Source: Flavobacterium sp. CFS9 | GTDB lineage: Bacteria; Bacteroidota; Bacteroidia; Flavobacteriales; Flavobacteriaceae | Length of the DNA stretch: 64,000 nucleotides | Assembly: GCF_041154745.1 (NCBI RefSeq) | Contig: NZ_AP031573.1 | Coordinates: 1,302,001-1,366,000 of the forward strand | Reading direction: 5' to 3' | Part shown: positions 17,245-26,830 of the stretch, one piece after another | Layout: every line of letters begins with the position of its first letter | Numbering within the stretch: position 1 is the first letter of the stretch | The notes under the pieces: generated by a model | Seen by the model: the letters and a program-made list of their open reading frames with translations, nothing else | What the model was told of the DNA's origin: nothing | The model's database searches: none | Translations under genes and position numbers: made by a program

Positions 17245-18471
17245 TTATGCAATTTCGGCAACTTCAAACTCTAAAGCTTTCAAATCATTCCAGAAATCAG
17301 GGTATGATTTTGAAACTACTCCTGCATCTTCAATAATAATCGGAACTTTTAAAGCCAATGGTGCGAACGCCATGGCCATACGGTGATCATTGTAAGTGGC
17401 GATTTTCACATTATGATTAATCGATTCTGATGCCTCTAAAGTCAAACTGTCATTGGTTACCGAAATAGTGGCTCCTAATTTTGTAAGTTCCACTCGTAAT
17501 GCTTCCAATCGGTCTGTTTCTTTAATTTTTAAAGTATGAAGACCTGTTAAATGACATCCTATTCCTAATCCCAGACAAGTCACAACAATTGTTTGTGCAA
17601 TATCCGGAGTATTGTTCAATTCAAAATTTACATTTTCAAACTTAAAATTCTCCTGTTTTACCAAAGTCATTTTATTGTTCTGAAAAGTAGTTTTCACTCC
17701 CAATTTCTCATAAAGCGATACCAATTCAGAATCTCCTTGTAAGCTGTTATCTTTGTAACTGCTCAGCGTTATAGAAGCAGTGTCTGCCAAAGCTACTAAA
17801 CTAAAGAAGTACGAAGCCGAACTCCAATCGGATTCTACTACCATTTCTTTGGAAGCTACTTCTGTTTTTGGATATACTTTGATCACATTTCCTTTAAAAC
17901 TGGTCTGAATATCTAAATCATTTAGCAAAGCCAAAGTCATTTTGATGTATGGAATCGAAGTGATTTCACCTTCTAAAGTCAATTCTAAGCCATTCTCCAG
18001 TTTTGGCGCCACTAACAAAAGTGCCGAAATGTATTGACTGCTTACGTTGGCTGCCAAAGTTACTTTTGAAGCAGTTACTTTTTTCCCTTTGATTCGAATT
18101 GGCGGATAACCTTCTTCTTTTTCATAAGAGATCTCGACTCCCAGTTGTGCTAAAGCTTCTACCAGAATCTTGATCGGGCGCTCCTGCATTCTGCTGGAGC
18201 CTGTCATGACTACTTCACGGCCTTCGTTTACTGCAAAATATGCCGTTAGAAAACGCATCGCCGTTCCTGCATGATGAATGTCTATAATTTCGTCATGACC
18301 AATTAATGCTTTTTGCATGACTTCGCTGTCATCGGAGTTTGAAGTATTCGTTAAAGTAATATTTGGAAACAGTGCTTTTAATAACAACAAACGATTGGTT
18401 TCGCTTTTTGATCCGGTTACTGCAATTTGTCCTTGTAAATTATGTTGAGTTGTTTGGAGTAGTAAATTCAT
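17245..18471 (-). CDS. aroA: 3-phosphoshikimate 1-carboxyvinyltransferase (EPSP synthase)
   Basis: 408 residues. It transfers enolpyruvyl from PEP to shikimate-3-phosphate in the common aromatic pathway. The N-terminal substrate loop GSKSETNRLLLLKALF, the GTAMRFLTAYFAV segment and the C-terminal DYNDHRMAMAFAP-like block (YNDHRMAMAFAP) are intact. It is on the same strand as the aromatic operon 6 kb upstream but has its own promoter and terminator, so it is probably not under the leader-peptide control seen there. Confidence 0.95.
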   Translation of the reverse strand: MNLLLQTTQHNLQGQIAVTGSKSETNRLLLLKALFPNITLTNTSNSDDSEVMQKALIGHDEIIDIHHAGTAMRFLTAYFAVNEGREVVMTGSSRMQERPIKILVEALAQLGVEISYEKEEGYPPIRIKGKKVTASKVTLAANVSSQYISALLLVAPKLENGLELTLEGEITSIPYIKMTLALLNDLDIQTSFKGNVIKVYPKTEVASKEMVVESDWSSASYFFSLVALADTASITLSSYKDNSLQGDSELVSLYEKLGVKTTFQNNKMTLVKQENFKFENVNFELNNTPDIAQTIVVTCLGLGIGCHLTGLHTLKIKETDRLEALRVELTKLGATISVTNDSLTLEASESINHNVKIATYNDHRMAMAFAPLALKVPIIIEDAGVVSKSYPDFWNDLKALEFEVAEIA

Positions 18472-18500
18472 TATAGGGTAATTATATTATAGCATTTTTG

Positions 18501-18530
18501 CAAATCTATTTTAAATAAAGGACACTCCAA
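18501..18530 (-). promoter_or_regulatory. Promoter of aroA
   Basis: Minus strand: TTG, exactly 19 bases, then TAGATTTG (a full match to TAnnTTTG, at 18501-18508). Transcription would start about 20 bases before the aroA ATG. This is the cleanest promoter in the window. Confidence 0.7.
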
Positions 18531-18552
18531 AACTTTACCTGGACTTATCACA

Positions 18553-18879
18553 TTATTTTAATTTATCGTTGTTTTTATGGCGATCCTTATCTCGAACTGA
18601 TTTTAAATCCATTTTTTTATCAAAAGCAGCTTGTAAATCTATTCCGGTTTGATTGGCCAGACAAAGCACTACAAAAACAACATCAGCCAGTTCTTCGCCT
18701 AAATCTTTGTTTTTATCGCTTTCTTTCTCTGACTGTTCTCCATACCTGCGGGCAATGATACGGGCAACTTCACCTACTTCTTCTGTAAGTTGTGCCATAT
18801 TCGTTAATTCGTTAAAGTAACGAACGCCATGTTCTTTAATCCAGGTATCTACATCCAGTTGTGCATTTTTCAAATCCAT
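18553..18879 (-). CDS. MazG-type nucleotide pyrophosphohydrolase
   Basis: 108 residues from the ATG at 18879 (MDLKNAQLDVD); an ATG six codons upstream is possible but adds no family sequence. It shows the MazG metal-binding helices: EEVGEVARIIARRYGE (about 30-45) and GEELADVVFVVLCLAN (about 63-78). Such short all-alpha enzymes hydrolyse non-canonical or excess dNTPs to monophosphates. It lies 43 bp from the DUF3857 gene on the same strand and may be co-transcribed with it. Confidence 0.88.
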   Translation of the reverse strand: MDLKNAQLDVDTWIKEHGVRYFNELTNMAQLTEEVGEVARIIARRYGEQSEKESDKNKDLGEELADVVFVVLCLANQTGIDLQAAFDKKMDLKSVRDKDRHKNNDKLK

Positions 18880-18922
18880 AGTTCTATTTTTCAACAAAAA
18901 TAATTCTAATCTTTTAATACCG

Positions 18923-20935
18923 CTAGATTCTCTTTAAAACAATTTTCTCTGTTTCTTTAGCGATCATCCCTTTGTAATATTCTTTTAGCATTTCATACTT
19001 TTCGGTAGATACAATTGCATCATTAATCTGGTGCTGCACTGTGATTTGTAAAAGATTATCATTTGCTGCAATGTTAAACTTAAAAGACCCCAGATTCTCT
19101 TCCATATTGAAAATTGCTGGCGCAGGTAATGTTTCTACTGCGAATCCTTCAGGAATTTTAAGTGTAATATTGTATTTATCAGTAAACGGGAAACCAAAAT
19201 CTACCGGATATTCTCTTACTTCCTGTTTGAATGGGTTTTCCTGATTTGCGAAAAACAACATCGGACTCACATATATTTTACCGCCAATTACTTCACATAA
19301 ATTACTTCCTGTAAAAGAGTACGATTCAACAATAGGTAATAAAATATCTTTTTCATTGGTTTTTGAGTACTCGCTGATTTCAATTTTATTGTTTTGATTC
19401 TCCAATTTTTCAAGATACTCTTCTTCTTTGAGACTAGAAATATTATGTCTGGTAATCACAGCATTGTAATCTGTACATTGCCTTCTGGTTTTCCCTGTTA
19501 TTTTACCATCAGGATCAACACTATAATTCATAAACACAATATCATTCGACGATTTCTTAGGCATCAAATCTACTTCTTCGGAGCTTCCGTCTTTTCGGAT
19601 CAATCGACCGTACCAATTTAGCGCTCTAAGTGGCAAAACATTAGGGGTTGAGTACTTATCTGAAGCATCTAAAAGTATATTCCCCTCCGGTGTTTCAACT
19701 GCCGCAATTACATAATTAAAAGCGGTTCTGTTTGGAAAAAGCGAAATCCCGTTAGAACGTGTACTCACTAAAACCGGATTTGCTGTCAAGCCGGCATAAC
19801 GCAACATCGCTGTAAGCATTAAATTAATATCGGCAATATTCCCTGTCTTTTCTTTATACGCTTTCTTAACTCCATTATCCGCATAATATCCGAAATAATC
19901 ATTCCATTTCACATTTTCTTTCACATGATGCAGAACAACCAGTATTTTCTCTTCCTGGCTATTTTTCCCTTCCAGTTTCTTTTTTAAATCTTCTTCGAAA
20001 TATCCTGTCTTGCTTAACTCTGCACCAAAATCTTTATATTCGTAAATTGTTTTCACAACTGAATTCCAGTCTACTGAATACATTTTATACTCTTTACGAG
20101 GAAATTTAGTCATCGATAATTCATGCTGAATACTAGATGTATAATTATCAATATTATTTACAAAAGCCTCCTCTTTCATAGCCGGAAAATCTTTTGCCAC
20201 ATAAGTTGTTTTAGTCTCCTGATAATCTAATTTGTCTGTAGAAAATGTTGTAGAACTGTTCAGCCAGCCACTTCTTTCTTTACTTGTAAAAGTAAGTGTC
20301 TTTAAAGCTTTCTCTACTGTAGTTTTTGGAAAAATATATCCTTTCTGTCTTGGATTAAACACATAATACTCCGGAATATAAGTTGTAAATTCTGAATAAT
20401 CTACAGGAATGCTCGTTTGAAAATCCCATTCTCTGATCATTCGATCACTTGGACATCTTAAAACATATCTAAACTCCAGAACAGAACCTTCTTTTACATT
20501 AGGCATTGTAATCTTTTTTTGTGCTCTGAATTTATTGACTACCTCGTCAAACACTCCATCACTCTTAAGTTTTGTTTTTTCGATTTTACCTCCAACTAAA
20601 TTATAGGTCACTGCATCACTAAATGTTACCTTTTCTTTAAAGTCGTTCTCGTTATAATACCATACCTTTTGATTTGCCCAGTCATACCCTTCCTTTTTAT
20701 AGATTTTAATTCTGGTTTCGACTTCCGTTACCACAACAAAACCCTGCGTTTCATCGTATTCAAATCTGGCTGTTCCTTTTCTATACAAAATAGCTGCCGC
20801 CGCTGATGAATCTTTAGGATGAACTTTCTGTTCTAATTCGGCAACAGACACTTTTCCTAATTTAAACTCTTGCGCTGTCCCTTTGAACATGCAGAGCAAC
20901 ACAATTAAAAAACTTAAAAATTTGATTGATTTCAT
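18923..20935 (-). CDS. DUF3857 protein with degenerate transglutaminase domain
   Basis: 670 residues: signal peptide (to about GTAQE, residue 22), a DUF3857 beta-rich domain (about 55-230), a transglutaminase-like domain (about 320-430) and a C-terminal beta domain. The position that carries Cys in active members (Gly-Asp-Cys in the neighbour) reads Gly-Asn-Ile near residue 366, and the His position reads Tyr (FNYVIA, about 408), while the Asp (LLDASD) is kept. It is therefore probably not a peptidase or transglutaminase but a binding version. It sits 5 bp downstream of a paralogue with an intact core, so the two are almost surely co-expressed in the periplasm. Confidence 0.85.
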   Translation of the reverse strand: MKSIKFLSFLIVLLCMFKGTAQEFKLGKVSVAELEQKVHPKDSSAAAAILYRKGTARFEYDETQGFVVVTEVETRIKIYKKEGYDWANQKVWYYNENDFKEKVTFSDAVTYNLVGGKIEKTKLKSDGVFDEVVNKFRAQKKITMPNVKEGSVLEFRYVLRCPSDRMIREWDFQTSIPVDYSEFTTYIPEYYVFNPRQKGYIFPKTTVEKALKTLTFTSKERSGWLNSSTTFSTDKLDYQETKTTYVAKDFPAMKEEAFVNNIDNYTSSIQHELSMTKFPRKEYKMYSVDWNSVVKTIYEYKDFGAELSKTGYFEEDLKKKLEGKNSQEEKILVVLHHVKENVKWNDYFGYYADNGVKKAYKEKTGNIADINLMLTAMLRYAGLTANPVLVSTRSNGISLFPNRTAFNYVIAAVETPEGNILLDASDKYSTPNVLPLRALNWYGRLIRKDGSSEEVDLMPKKSSNDIVFMNYSVDPDGKITGKTRRQCTDYNAVITRHNISSLKEEEYLEKLENQNNKIEISEYSKTNEKDILLPIVESYSFTGSNLCEVIGGKIYVSPMLFFANQENPFKQEVREYPVDFGFPFTDKYNITLKIPEGFAVETLPAPAIFNMEENLGSFKFNIAANDNLLQITVQHQINDAIVSTEKYEMLKEYYKGMIAKETEKIVLKRI

Positions 20936-20940
20936 TTTGA

Positions 20941-22848
20941 TTAATTCTTGGTTAGTATAATTTTGGTGTTATCATTTTTTGCGACTTGTTCCATAAAAAG
21001 GCGGTAATCATCATATTCTTTGTTTGAGTATTTTCCTTTATTCAAAAACAAGGATCGTTTGTAGAGCAATTTATTATTCTCTTTTTTGATGATTTCAGTT
21101 TTGTATTCACCGAACTTCCCTTTTAATTCAAAATTTGAAGGCAAGAATTCTATAGCAAAACCTGCTGGTAAATTAACCTCAATCTCATCTGTATCTGCAT
21201 AGCCGCGCTGAATCTGAAATGGACTTTTTCTGTTTCGGATTCTCTTTACGTTATTCCCGTTTTGATTAAATGCATCAACAGCAAAAATTAGTTTGTTCCC
21301 TGAAACTGTTGCATAATTTAAAGCGCTAAGCTGTACATCTTCGGTAAAGCGTATAGCCTCTTTATTATTGTTCAAAGCTATCTTACCCAATTTCAAATTG
21401 TTGATATTATCCCAATACTCTTTGTAATGCGCTTCTTTTTCAGTTGGCTGTAAATGCTCTATTCTGGTTTTTGAAGCGTATTGAGAACCTTCTGAATTTA
21501 TTAAAATCGAACCGGAAAAATGTCCATTTTCATCTATGGTATAAGTTCCTTTTTCGATTTGAGTATTGCCATTATCTTCATAGATTTTAGTCCTTACTAT
21601 TTCTGCTCCTTCAGGTTTCATAACCAAGACATCTCTGTCATCAGTAAAAGTTCCCTGATATCCAAAAGGATCGTCCTGACTCGTACATTCTAGCCAGATA
21701 TACTGATTCCCATTTGGAATTGATAAAATCATGTGATTACCCTGCATGGAAACAAAATCAGATTCGATATTTGTTTTATTAGTATCTCCGTATAAAATTG
21801 TATTATACGACGGAACATCTACGGCCTGTAAAAGTGCTTTGGTATAATTGGTTAAAGCTTTACAATCGCCATAACCCAAACGATCAACATCGGTCGCCAG
21901 CATAGGTTTCCAACCGCCAATACCAACCTGAATGCTTACATATCTGGATTTCTTTTGCACAAAATCGTAAACCAGTTTTGCTTTTTTAATCGGGTCTTTT
22001 TCATTGCCAACAATCGTTTTTATTTTAGCTTTGGTTTCCTCCGGCAGATCAGTTGTGCCGGAAAGTATTTTTTCAGAATACCATTTGCCAAAATCAGTCC
22101 AATTTGTAGCGGTACCGTCAACACCTTCCAGATGAAAACGCTCTAACCCCATCATCACTTTAGGAAAAAGATCTTTGTATACCGGACTATAATCTTCTTG
22201 TTTTTGTGCTAAAATAGTACTTGCGGTATAAGAAAGCTGTGTACTGGTATCGATTGTTTTCTTTACGTTGAACCCTGAAAATTGAAGTTCTTTCTTCTTA
22301 AAGCCCAAATCAGCAGGATAGACGACATTTAGAACCGCTTTTTCAATGCTGGTATAAAACCCTTTTAAGGGCATCCAGCTTGGAATAAATGCAGTTGAAG
22401 AAGTTTGGACTTCACTGTTAAACTCAACTGTGAAAGGATATGAAATCGGAGTATAGTCTAAATATATAACACGGCTATCAGAAAAGAGTGTGCTACCTCC
22501 AACAACGCTTTGATCTTTAAAATCTTTCCTTTTTACTTTTTTAATTTCCTTACCAAAAGCATCATAAACTACAGCTTCGATACTCTTAACCGAAGTTGAT
22601 TTATCATAATATTCATGAGCTTGTATTGCGCCGAGTCCTTTTTCGTTTAAAACCGTAACAACACGACGGTTTTTAGTGTTCATGCTTCGTTGAGACAAAA
22701 TCGCTATATCAATCTGATCGAAACGAACTACAGCATTGGCATTTTCTTTAAGGCTGTCGGAAATTGCAGCTGAACTATATTCAACCTTCTGAGCTGTTAG
22801 AATAAAGGTAAAAAAGAAGAAAAATAACGTAAAAACAGGAACTTTCAT
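20941..22848 (-). CDS. DUF3857/transglutaminase-like periplasmic protein
   Basis: 635 residues: signal peptide (residues 1-19, hydrophobic Phe-rich core), DUF3857 domain (about 40-220) and a transglutaminase-like core (about 285-390). The putative catalytic Cys is in GYGDCKAL (Cys329) and His in GNHMIL (His372); the acidic third residue is in WLECTS. The fold normally makes or cleaves amide bonds on proteins or cell-wall peptides. It is the promoter-proximal member of a tandem pair, with its degenerate paralogue 5 bp downstream. The TATATTTG promoter element is 20 bases before the start codon. Confidence 0.87.
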   Translation of the reverse strand: MKVPVFTLFFFFFTFILTAQKVEYSSAAISDSLKENANAVVRFDQIDIAILSQRSMNTKNRRVVTVLNEKGLGAIQAHEYYDKSTSVKSIEAVVYDAFGKEIKKVKRKDFKDQSVVGGSTLFSDSRVIYLDYTPISYPFTVEFNSEVQTSSTAFIPSWMPLKGFYTSIEKAVLNVVYPADLGFKKKELQFSGFNVKKTIDTSTQLSYTASTILAQKQEDYSPVYKDLFPKVMMGLERFHLEGVDGTATNWTDFGKWYSEKILSGTTDLPEETKAKIKTIVGNEKDPIKKAKLVYDFVQKKSRYVSIQVGIGGWKPMLATDVDRLGYGDCKALTNYTKALLQAVDVPSYNTILYGDTNKTNIESDFVSMQGNHMILSIPNGNQYIWLECTSQDDPFGYQGTFTDDRDVLVMKPEGAEIVRTKIYEDNGNTQIEKGTYTIDENGHFSGSILINSEGSQYASKTRIEHLQPTEKEAHYKEYWDNINNLKLGKIALNNNKEAIRFTEDVQLSALNYATVSGNKLIFAVDAFNQNGNNVKRIRNRKSPFQIQRGYADTDEIEVNLPAGFAIEFLPSNFELKGKFGEYKTEIIKKENNKLLYKRSLFLNKGKYSNKEYDDYRLFMEQVAKNDNTKIILTKN

Positions 22849-22865
22849 TTAATAAGTAATTTCGC

Positions 22866-22895
22866 CAAATATATACTATTTTTAGAAATCCTTAA
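22866..22895 (-). promoter_or_regulatory. Promoter of the DUF3857 pair
   Basis: Minus strand exact TATATTTG (22866-22873) with TTA, a near match to TTG, 19 bases upstream. The start of transcription would be only about 10-15 bases before the ATG. Confidence 0.45.
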
Positions 22896-22912
22896 CATTT
22901 GTCTAAATTATT

Positions 22913-23365
22913 TTAATCTCTGTTTTTACTGTCTATTAAAATAGTTACAGGCCCGTCATTTACAAGGCTTACTTTCATATCGGCACCAAAAATTCCCGTC
23001 TGTATTTTTTTATTGAATTCCTTTTCTAAGGATTGTAGAAAATTCTCATACATAGGAATTGCAAAGTCTGGTTTTGCTGCTTTTATATAAGAAGGACGAT
23101 TCCCTTTTTTGGTAGAGGCATGAAGTGTAAACTGACTCACCACAATAATATCTCCATCAATATCCTGAATTGAACAGTTCATAACATCATTCTCATCTCC
23201 AAAAATTCTCATTTTGACAATCTTACCCACCAACCAATCAATATCCTCCTGCGTATCGGCTTCTTCTATTCCAACTAAAATCAATAAACCCTTCTGAATA
23301 TCTGCAACCTTTTTCTGATCAACTGTTACGGATGCTTCTGAAACTCTTTGCAGCACTATTCTCAT
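22913..23365 (-). CDS. dtd: D-aminoacyl-tRNA deacylase
   Basis: 150 residues, full length. It removes D-amino acids (and glycine) from mischarged tRNA. The active-site motif SQFTLHASTKKGNRPSY (about 78-94) and the Gly-cis-Pro motif (NDGPVTILID, about 136-145) are both present. It begins MRIVLQRVSEASV as in other bacteria. It lies 77 bp downstream of rsgA on the same strand and may share its transcript. Confidence 0.96.
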   Translation of the reverse strand: MRIVLQRVSEASVTVDQKKVADIQKGLLILVGIEEADTQEDIDWLVGKIVKMRIFGDENDVMNCSIQDIDGDIIVVSQFTLHASTKKGNRPSYIKAAKPDFAIPMYENFLQSLEKEFNKKIQTGIFGADMKVSLVNDGPVTILIDSKNRD

Positions 23366-23442
23366 GTTCTATTCTAATCTAAAGTTTTAAAATCACAAAG
23401 TCCAACAAATCTAACTTTGAACTTCATAACTTCTATATCATT

Positions 23443-24420
23443 TTATTTTCTGGATTCGTCACTGGCTTTTCGATCTTCGTCGTAAGTATCCGTGCGGTAA
23501 TGCTCTTCGTCTCCTTCCAAAATCTTAAGATAACTATTATAACGCGACCAGGCAATTTCGTCTTTCTCCAAAGCTGCTTTAATGGCACAATGCGGTTCTT
23601 CTTTATGCAAACAGTTATTAAATTTGCACTGATCTTTTAATCGGAAGAATTCCGGAAAATAACCGCTTATTTCTGTGGGTTCCATATCTACAATTCCAAA
23701 ACCTTTTATTCCCGGAGTGTCGATGATCTGAGCATTAAAAGACAGATCGTACATTTCGGCAAAAGTAGTGGTATGCTGTCCTTGTTTACTTTGTTCTGAA
23801 ATTACCGTAGTTTTAAGATGCAAACTCGGTTCCATCGCATTGACCAATGTTGATTTTCCAACACCGGAATGTCCGGAAAACATGCTTACTTTACCTACCA
23901 TCATTTCTTTAAGTTTATCCACCCCTTTATTTTCGGTTGATGAAATTCTGAGACATTTATATCCAATTTCGGTATAAATATGCTGCAGGTAAAGCTGATC
24001 GTCTAAAGTCTGCTCGTTTAATGTATCTATTTTATTGAAAATCAAAATGGCTTCAATTCCATAGGCTTCAGCTGTAACTAAAAAACGATCTATAAAACTT
24101 GTAGTCGTTGGAGGGTTATCAATTGTAATCAGTAAGAAAACCTGATCGATATTGGATGCAATGATATGAATCTGTTTGGATAAATTAACCGATTTACGAA
24201 CGATATAGTTTTTTCTTTCGTGAATATTAAAAATCGTTCCGGTTACCGCATCTGAAGTCTGCTCTAATTCATAATCAACAATATCACCTACAGCAATTGG
24301 ATTAGTGCTTTTAATACCTTTCATCCTAAACTTCCCTTTCATACGGCATTCTATAAAATCACCCTTTTCTGATTTTACAGTGTACCAACTTCCTGTAGAT
24401 TTATATACGATTCCTGTCAT
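23443..24420 (-). CDS. rsgA: Ribosome small subunit-dependent GTPase A
   Basis: 325 residues. An OB-fold (about 1-80) is followed by a circularly permuted GTPase domain with G4 NKID (about 131), G1 SGHSGVGKSTL (about 183-193), G3 DTPG (about 238), and a zinc finger with Cys/His ligands (CKFNNCLHKEEPHC, about 267-280). It assists late 30S maturation. The order of the G-motifs is diagnostic. A TATCTTTG promoter element lies at 24469-24476 on the minus strand. Confidence 0.95.
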   Translation of the reverse strand: MTGIVYKSTGSWYTVKSEKGDFIECRMKGKFRMKGIKSTNPIAVGDIVDYELEQTSDAVTGTIFNIHERKNYIVRKSVNLSKQIHIIASNIDQVFLLITIDNPPTTTSFIDRFLVTAEAYGIEAILIFNKIDTLNEQTLDDQLYLQHIYTEIGYKCLRISSTENKGVDKLKEMMVGKVSMFSGHSGVGKSTLVNAMEPSLHLKTTVISEQSKQGQHTTTFAEMYDLSFNAQIIDTPGIKGFGIVDMEPTEISGYFPEFFRLKDQCKFNNCLHKEEPHCAIKAALEKDEIAWSRYNSYLKILEGDEEHYRTDTYDEDRKASDESRK

Positions 24421-24778
24421 TCTATATTTTTAGATTTCTGATTTTAGATTCTAACTCTAAAACCTTTGCAAAGATAAATGAATAATTTTAACCACAGCCC
24501 ACGGATTCAAACACGTAATTCAGTATTTTATAAAAAAGCACAATACCGCTTAACGAATAAAACACTTTGCTAAGTCTGCATAAAAGTTACATTCTCTATC
24601 TTCATAAACTGAATAAAACCAATCTATACCTAAAACAAAAATCCCCATCACTTCTTTCAAAGCGATGAGGATTAAAAAAAAAACAATCTATTTTTAAAAT
24701 TGTGACATAAGAAAATCATAGAACAGAGTTTCAAAAAACTCCGATTAACCTATATCACTTATATGTCTTTAGAAAAAA
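24421..24778. other. 358-bp gap upstream of rsgA
   Basis: Holds the rsgA minus-7 element (24469-24476), a non-coding AT-rich stretch, and the terminator of the aromatic operon at its right side. No gene seen. Confidence 0.6.
24633..24673 (-). terminator. Terminator of aromatic operon
   Basis: Minus strand: AATCCTCATC pairs with GATGGGGATT (one G-U) and is followed by TTTGTTTT. It lies 106 bp after the last gene of the operon. Confidence 0.8.
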
Positions 24779-25861
24779 TTATGCATTGAAAACTTTTTCC
24801 TGGTGACCGATACTCTCCTGGTGAATGGCTTTAAACATTCTCAAAACGAATTCTTCAGTAAGTCCTTTTTTCTCTCCTTCCAAAATCATTTTTCCTAAGA
24901 TTTCATTCCAACGGTTGTTTTGAAGAATCGCAACGTTCGCATCTTTTTTCACCTGTCCGATTTCATCAGCAACTTTCATACGTTTTCCAAGTAACTCTAA
25001 TAAATTAGCATCCAAAACGTCGATGTTAGCTCTTAATTTCTTCATTTTTTGGTTGTACTCGTCTGTAGTATCATCTGTTTTTCTGATGGTCAAATCTTTT
25101 ATGATTTGTTTCAGCGCATCAGGAGTTACTTGTTGAGCGGCATCACTCCAGGCATTGTCCGGATCGTAGTGCGTTTCGATAATCATACCATCGTAATTCA
25201 AATCTAATGCTTCCTGAGTCACTTCGAAAATCATGTTACGGTTTCCGGTAATATGAGATGGATCGATGATTAATGGTAAATCAGGGAATTTGTTTTGCAA
25301 TTCGATTGCAATCTGCCATTCCGGAATGTTTCTGTATTTTGTCTTTTCGTAAGTCGAAAATCCTCTGTGAATTACCCCTAATTTTTCGATTCCCGCCATG
25401 TGTAAACGCTCTACACCACCTAACCATAAAGCTAAATCAGGGTTTACAGGATTTTTAACCAAAACGATTTTATCCGTTCCTCTCAAAGTATCTGCAATTT
25501 CCTGAACTGCAAAAGGGTTCGCTGTTGTACGGGCACCCACCCATAAAACGTCGATATCGTGTTCTAAAGCCAATTTACAATGTGCTGCTGTTGCTACCTC
25601 AGTTCCCATTAGTAAACCGGTTTCAGCTTTCGCTTTTTGTAACCATTTCAAACCAATTTCTCCAACACCTTCAAATCCTCCCGGACGCGTTCTTGGTTTC
25701 CAGATTCCTGCTCTGAATACACTAACTTTTGAATCTTTCAATTCACGTGCAATTTTCAATACCTGATCTTCTGTTTCTGCGCTGCATGGTCCTGCTATCA
25801 CAAGTGGGTGATTTAAATTGAAATCTTCTAACCACTTTCTCATTTCTTTCTTATTTTCCAT
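24779..25861 (-). CDS. Bifunctional DAHP synthase/chorismate mutase
   Basis: 360 residues. The N-terminal 260 form a type I DAHP synthase (GPCSAET near 20, KPRTRPGGFEGVG near 55, TEVATA near 83, IIDPSHITGN near 200), making the first intermediate of the shikimate pathway from PEP and erythrose-4-phosphate. The C-terminal 90 form an AroQ chorismate mutase (YNQKMKKLRANIDVLD, LLGKRMKVADEIGQVKK). In Bacteroidota this fusion is usual, with the mutase domain giving prephenate feedback control. It is the last gene of the operon, 12 bp after tyrA, and is therefore under the same leader-peptide attenuation. Confidence 0.95.
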   Translation of the reverse strand: MENKKEMRKWLEDFNLNHPLVIAGPCSAETEDQVLKIARELKDSKVSVFRAGIWKPRTRPGGFEGVGEIGLKWLQKAKAETGLLMGTEVATAAHCKLALEHDIDVLWVGARTTANPFAVQEIADTLRGTDKIVLVKNPVNPDLALWLGGVERLHMAGIEKLGVIHRGFSTYEKTKYRNIPEWQIAIELQNKFPDLPLIIDPSHITGNRNMIFEVTQEALDLNYDGMIIETHYDPDNAWSDAAQQVTPDALKQIIKDLTIRKTDDTTDEYNQKMKKLRANIDVLDANLLELLGKRMKVADEIGQVKKDANVAILQNNRWNEILGKMILEGEKKGLTEEFVLRMFKAIHQESIGHQEKVFNA

Positions 25862-25873
25862 CTTTGTTATAGT

Positions 25874-26731
25874 TTATTTTTTAATTGTTAATCCGTTTAA
25901 TATTTCTTTAATTTTATTGGTGCTTTCCATTTCTTCAAAAATGGCGCTGTAATCTTCTTCTTTTAACAAATCCCTAAACCGACTGAGATTTGAAATGTAT
26001 GCTTCTAAAGTTTCGAGAACGTATTCTTTATTCTGTTCAAAAATTGGTGTCCACATTGCAGGAGAACTTTTGGCCAGACGTACTGTACTTTCAAATCCGC
26101 TTCCCGCCATATCGAAAATATCCTGTTCATCTTTTTCTTTATTCATTACTGTTTTCCCAAGCATAAACGAGCTGATGTGAGATAAATGCGACACATAAGC
26201 AATGTGTTTGTCGTGCGACACCGGATCCATATATCGAATCCTCATTCCTATTTCGCTAAAAAGCTTCAATGCTTTTTCCTGCAATTTAAAAGTGGTTTTT
26301 TCCACTTCGCAAATAATATTCGTTTTCCCTTTAAACAACCCTCTTATTGCTGCCGAAGGTCCTGAGAACTCTGTACCGGCAATTGGATGTGTGGCAATAA
26401 AATTTCTTCGTTTCGGGTGACTTGCTACCGCATCACAAATTGGTTTTTTAGTTGAACCTACTTCAAAAACAATTGTTTTGTCGCCCACTACATCCAATAC
26501 TTTTGGCAAAATCGTTAGTGCCACATCTACAGGGACCGAAACAATTACAAAATCAGCTCCTGACAAATCTTCAAAATGCCCTTCCTGATCAATAACCCCT
26601 AAATCAATTGCTTCCTGCAGGTGTTTTTCGTTACTGTCAATTCCAAAGACAGCTGCATTTGGATGTTGGTCTTTGATGTCCAATACCATCGAACCACCAA
26701 TTAATCCTATTCCTATTACGTATATTTTCAT
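25874..26731 (-). CDS. tyrA: Prephenate dehydrogenase
   Basis: 285 residues. NAD-binding GIGLIGGSM at residues 6-14, catalytic-domain HPIAGTE (about 115) and SHLSHISSFML (about 185) are intact. It converts prephenate to 4-hydroxyphenylpyruvate, the tyrosine branch. The protein has no ACT domain, so any feedback control would come through other enzymes or the leader peptide. The 100-bp gap before it contains a dispersed repeat. Confidence 0.93.
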   Translation of the reverse strand: MKIYVIGIGLIGGSMVLDIKDQHPNAAVFGIDSNEKHLQEAIDLGVIDQEGHFEDLSGADFVIVSVPVDVALTILPKVLDVVGDKTIVFEVGSTKKPICDAVASHPKRRNFIATHPIAGTEFSGPSAAIRGLFKGKTNIICEVEKTTFKLQEKALKLFSEIGMRIRYMDPVSHDKHIAYVSHLSHISSFMLGKTVMNKEKDEQDIFDMAGSGFESTVRLAKSSPAMWTPIFEQNKEYVLETLEAYISNLSRFRDLLKEEDYSAIFEEMESTNKIKEILNGLTIKK

Positions 26732-26776
26732 ATTTTTTTTAATTCCAAAATTTTAAAACCCAAATTGCAACTAAAA

Positions 26777-26804
26777 AGGCTTCGACTTCGCTCAGCTTGA
26801 CAAT
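26777..26804. repeat. Dispersed repeat TTCGCTCAG, copy 1
   Basis: aggcttcgacttcgctcag followed by cttgacaa, in the gap between the aminotransferase gene and tyrA. A close copy is at 28039-28066 in the next gap of the same operon. Confidence 0.55.
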
Positions 26805-26830
26805 CTGGATAAAAATCTTGATTCTTGATT

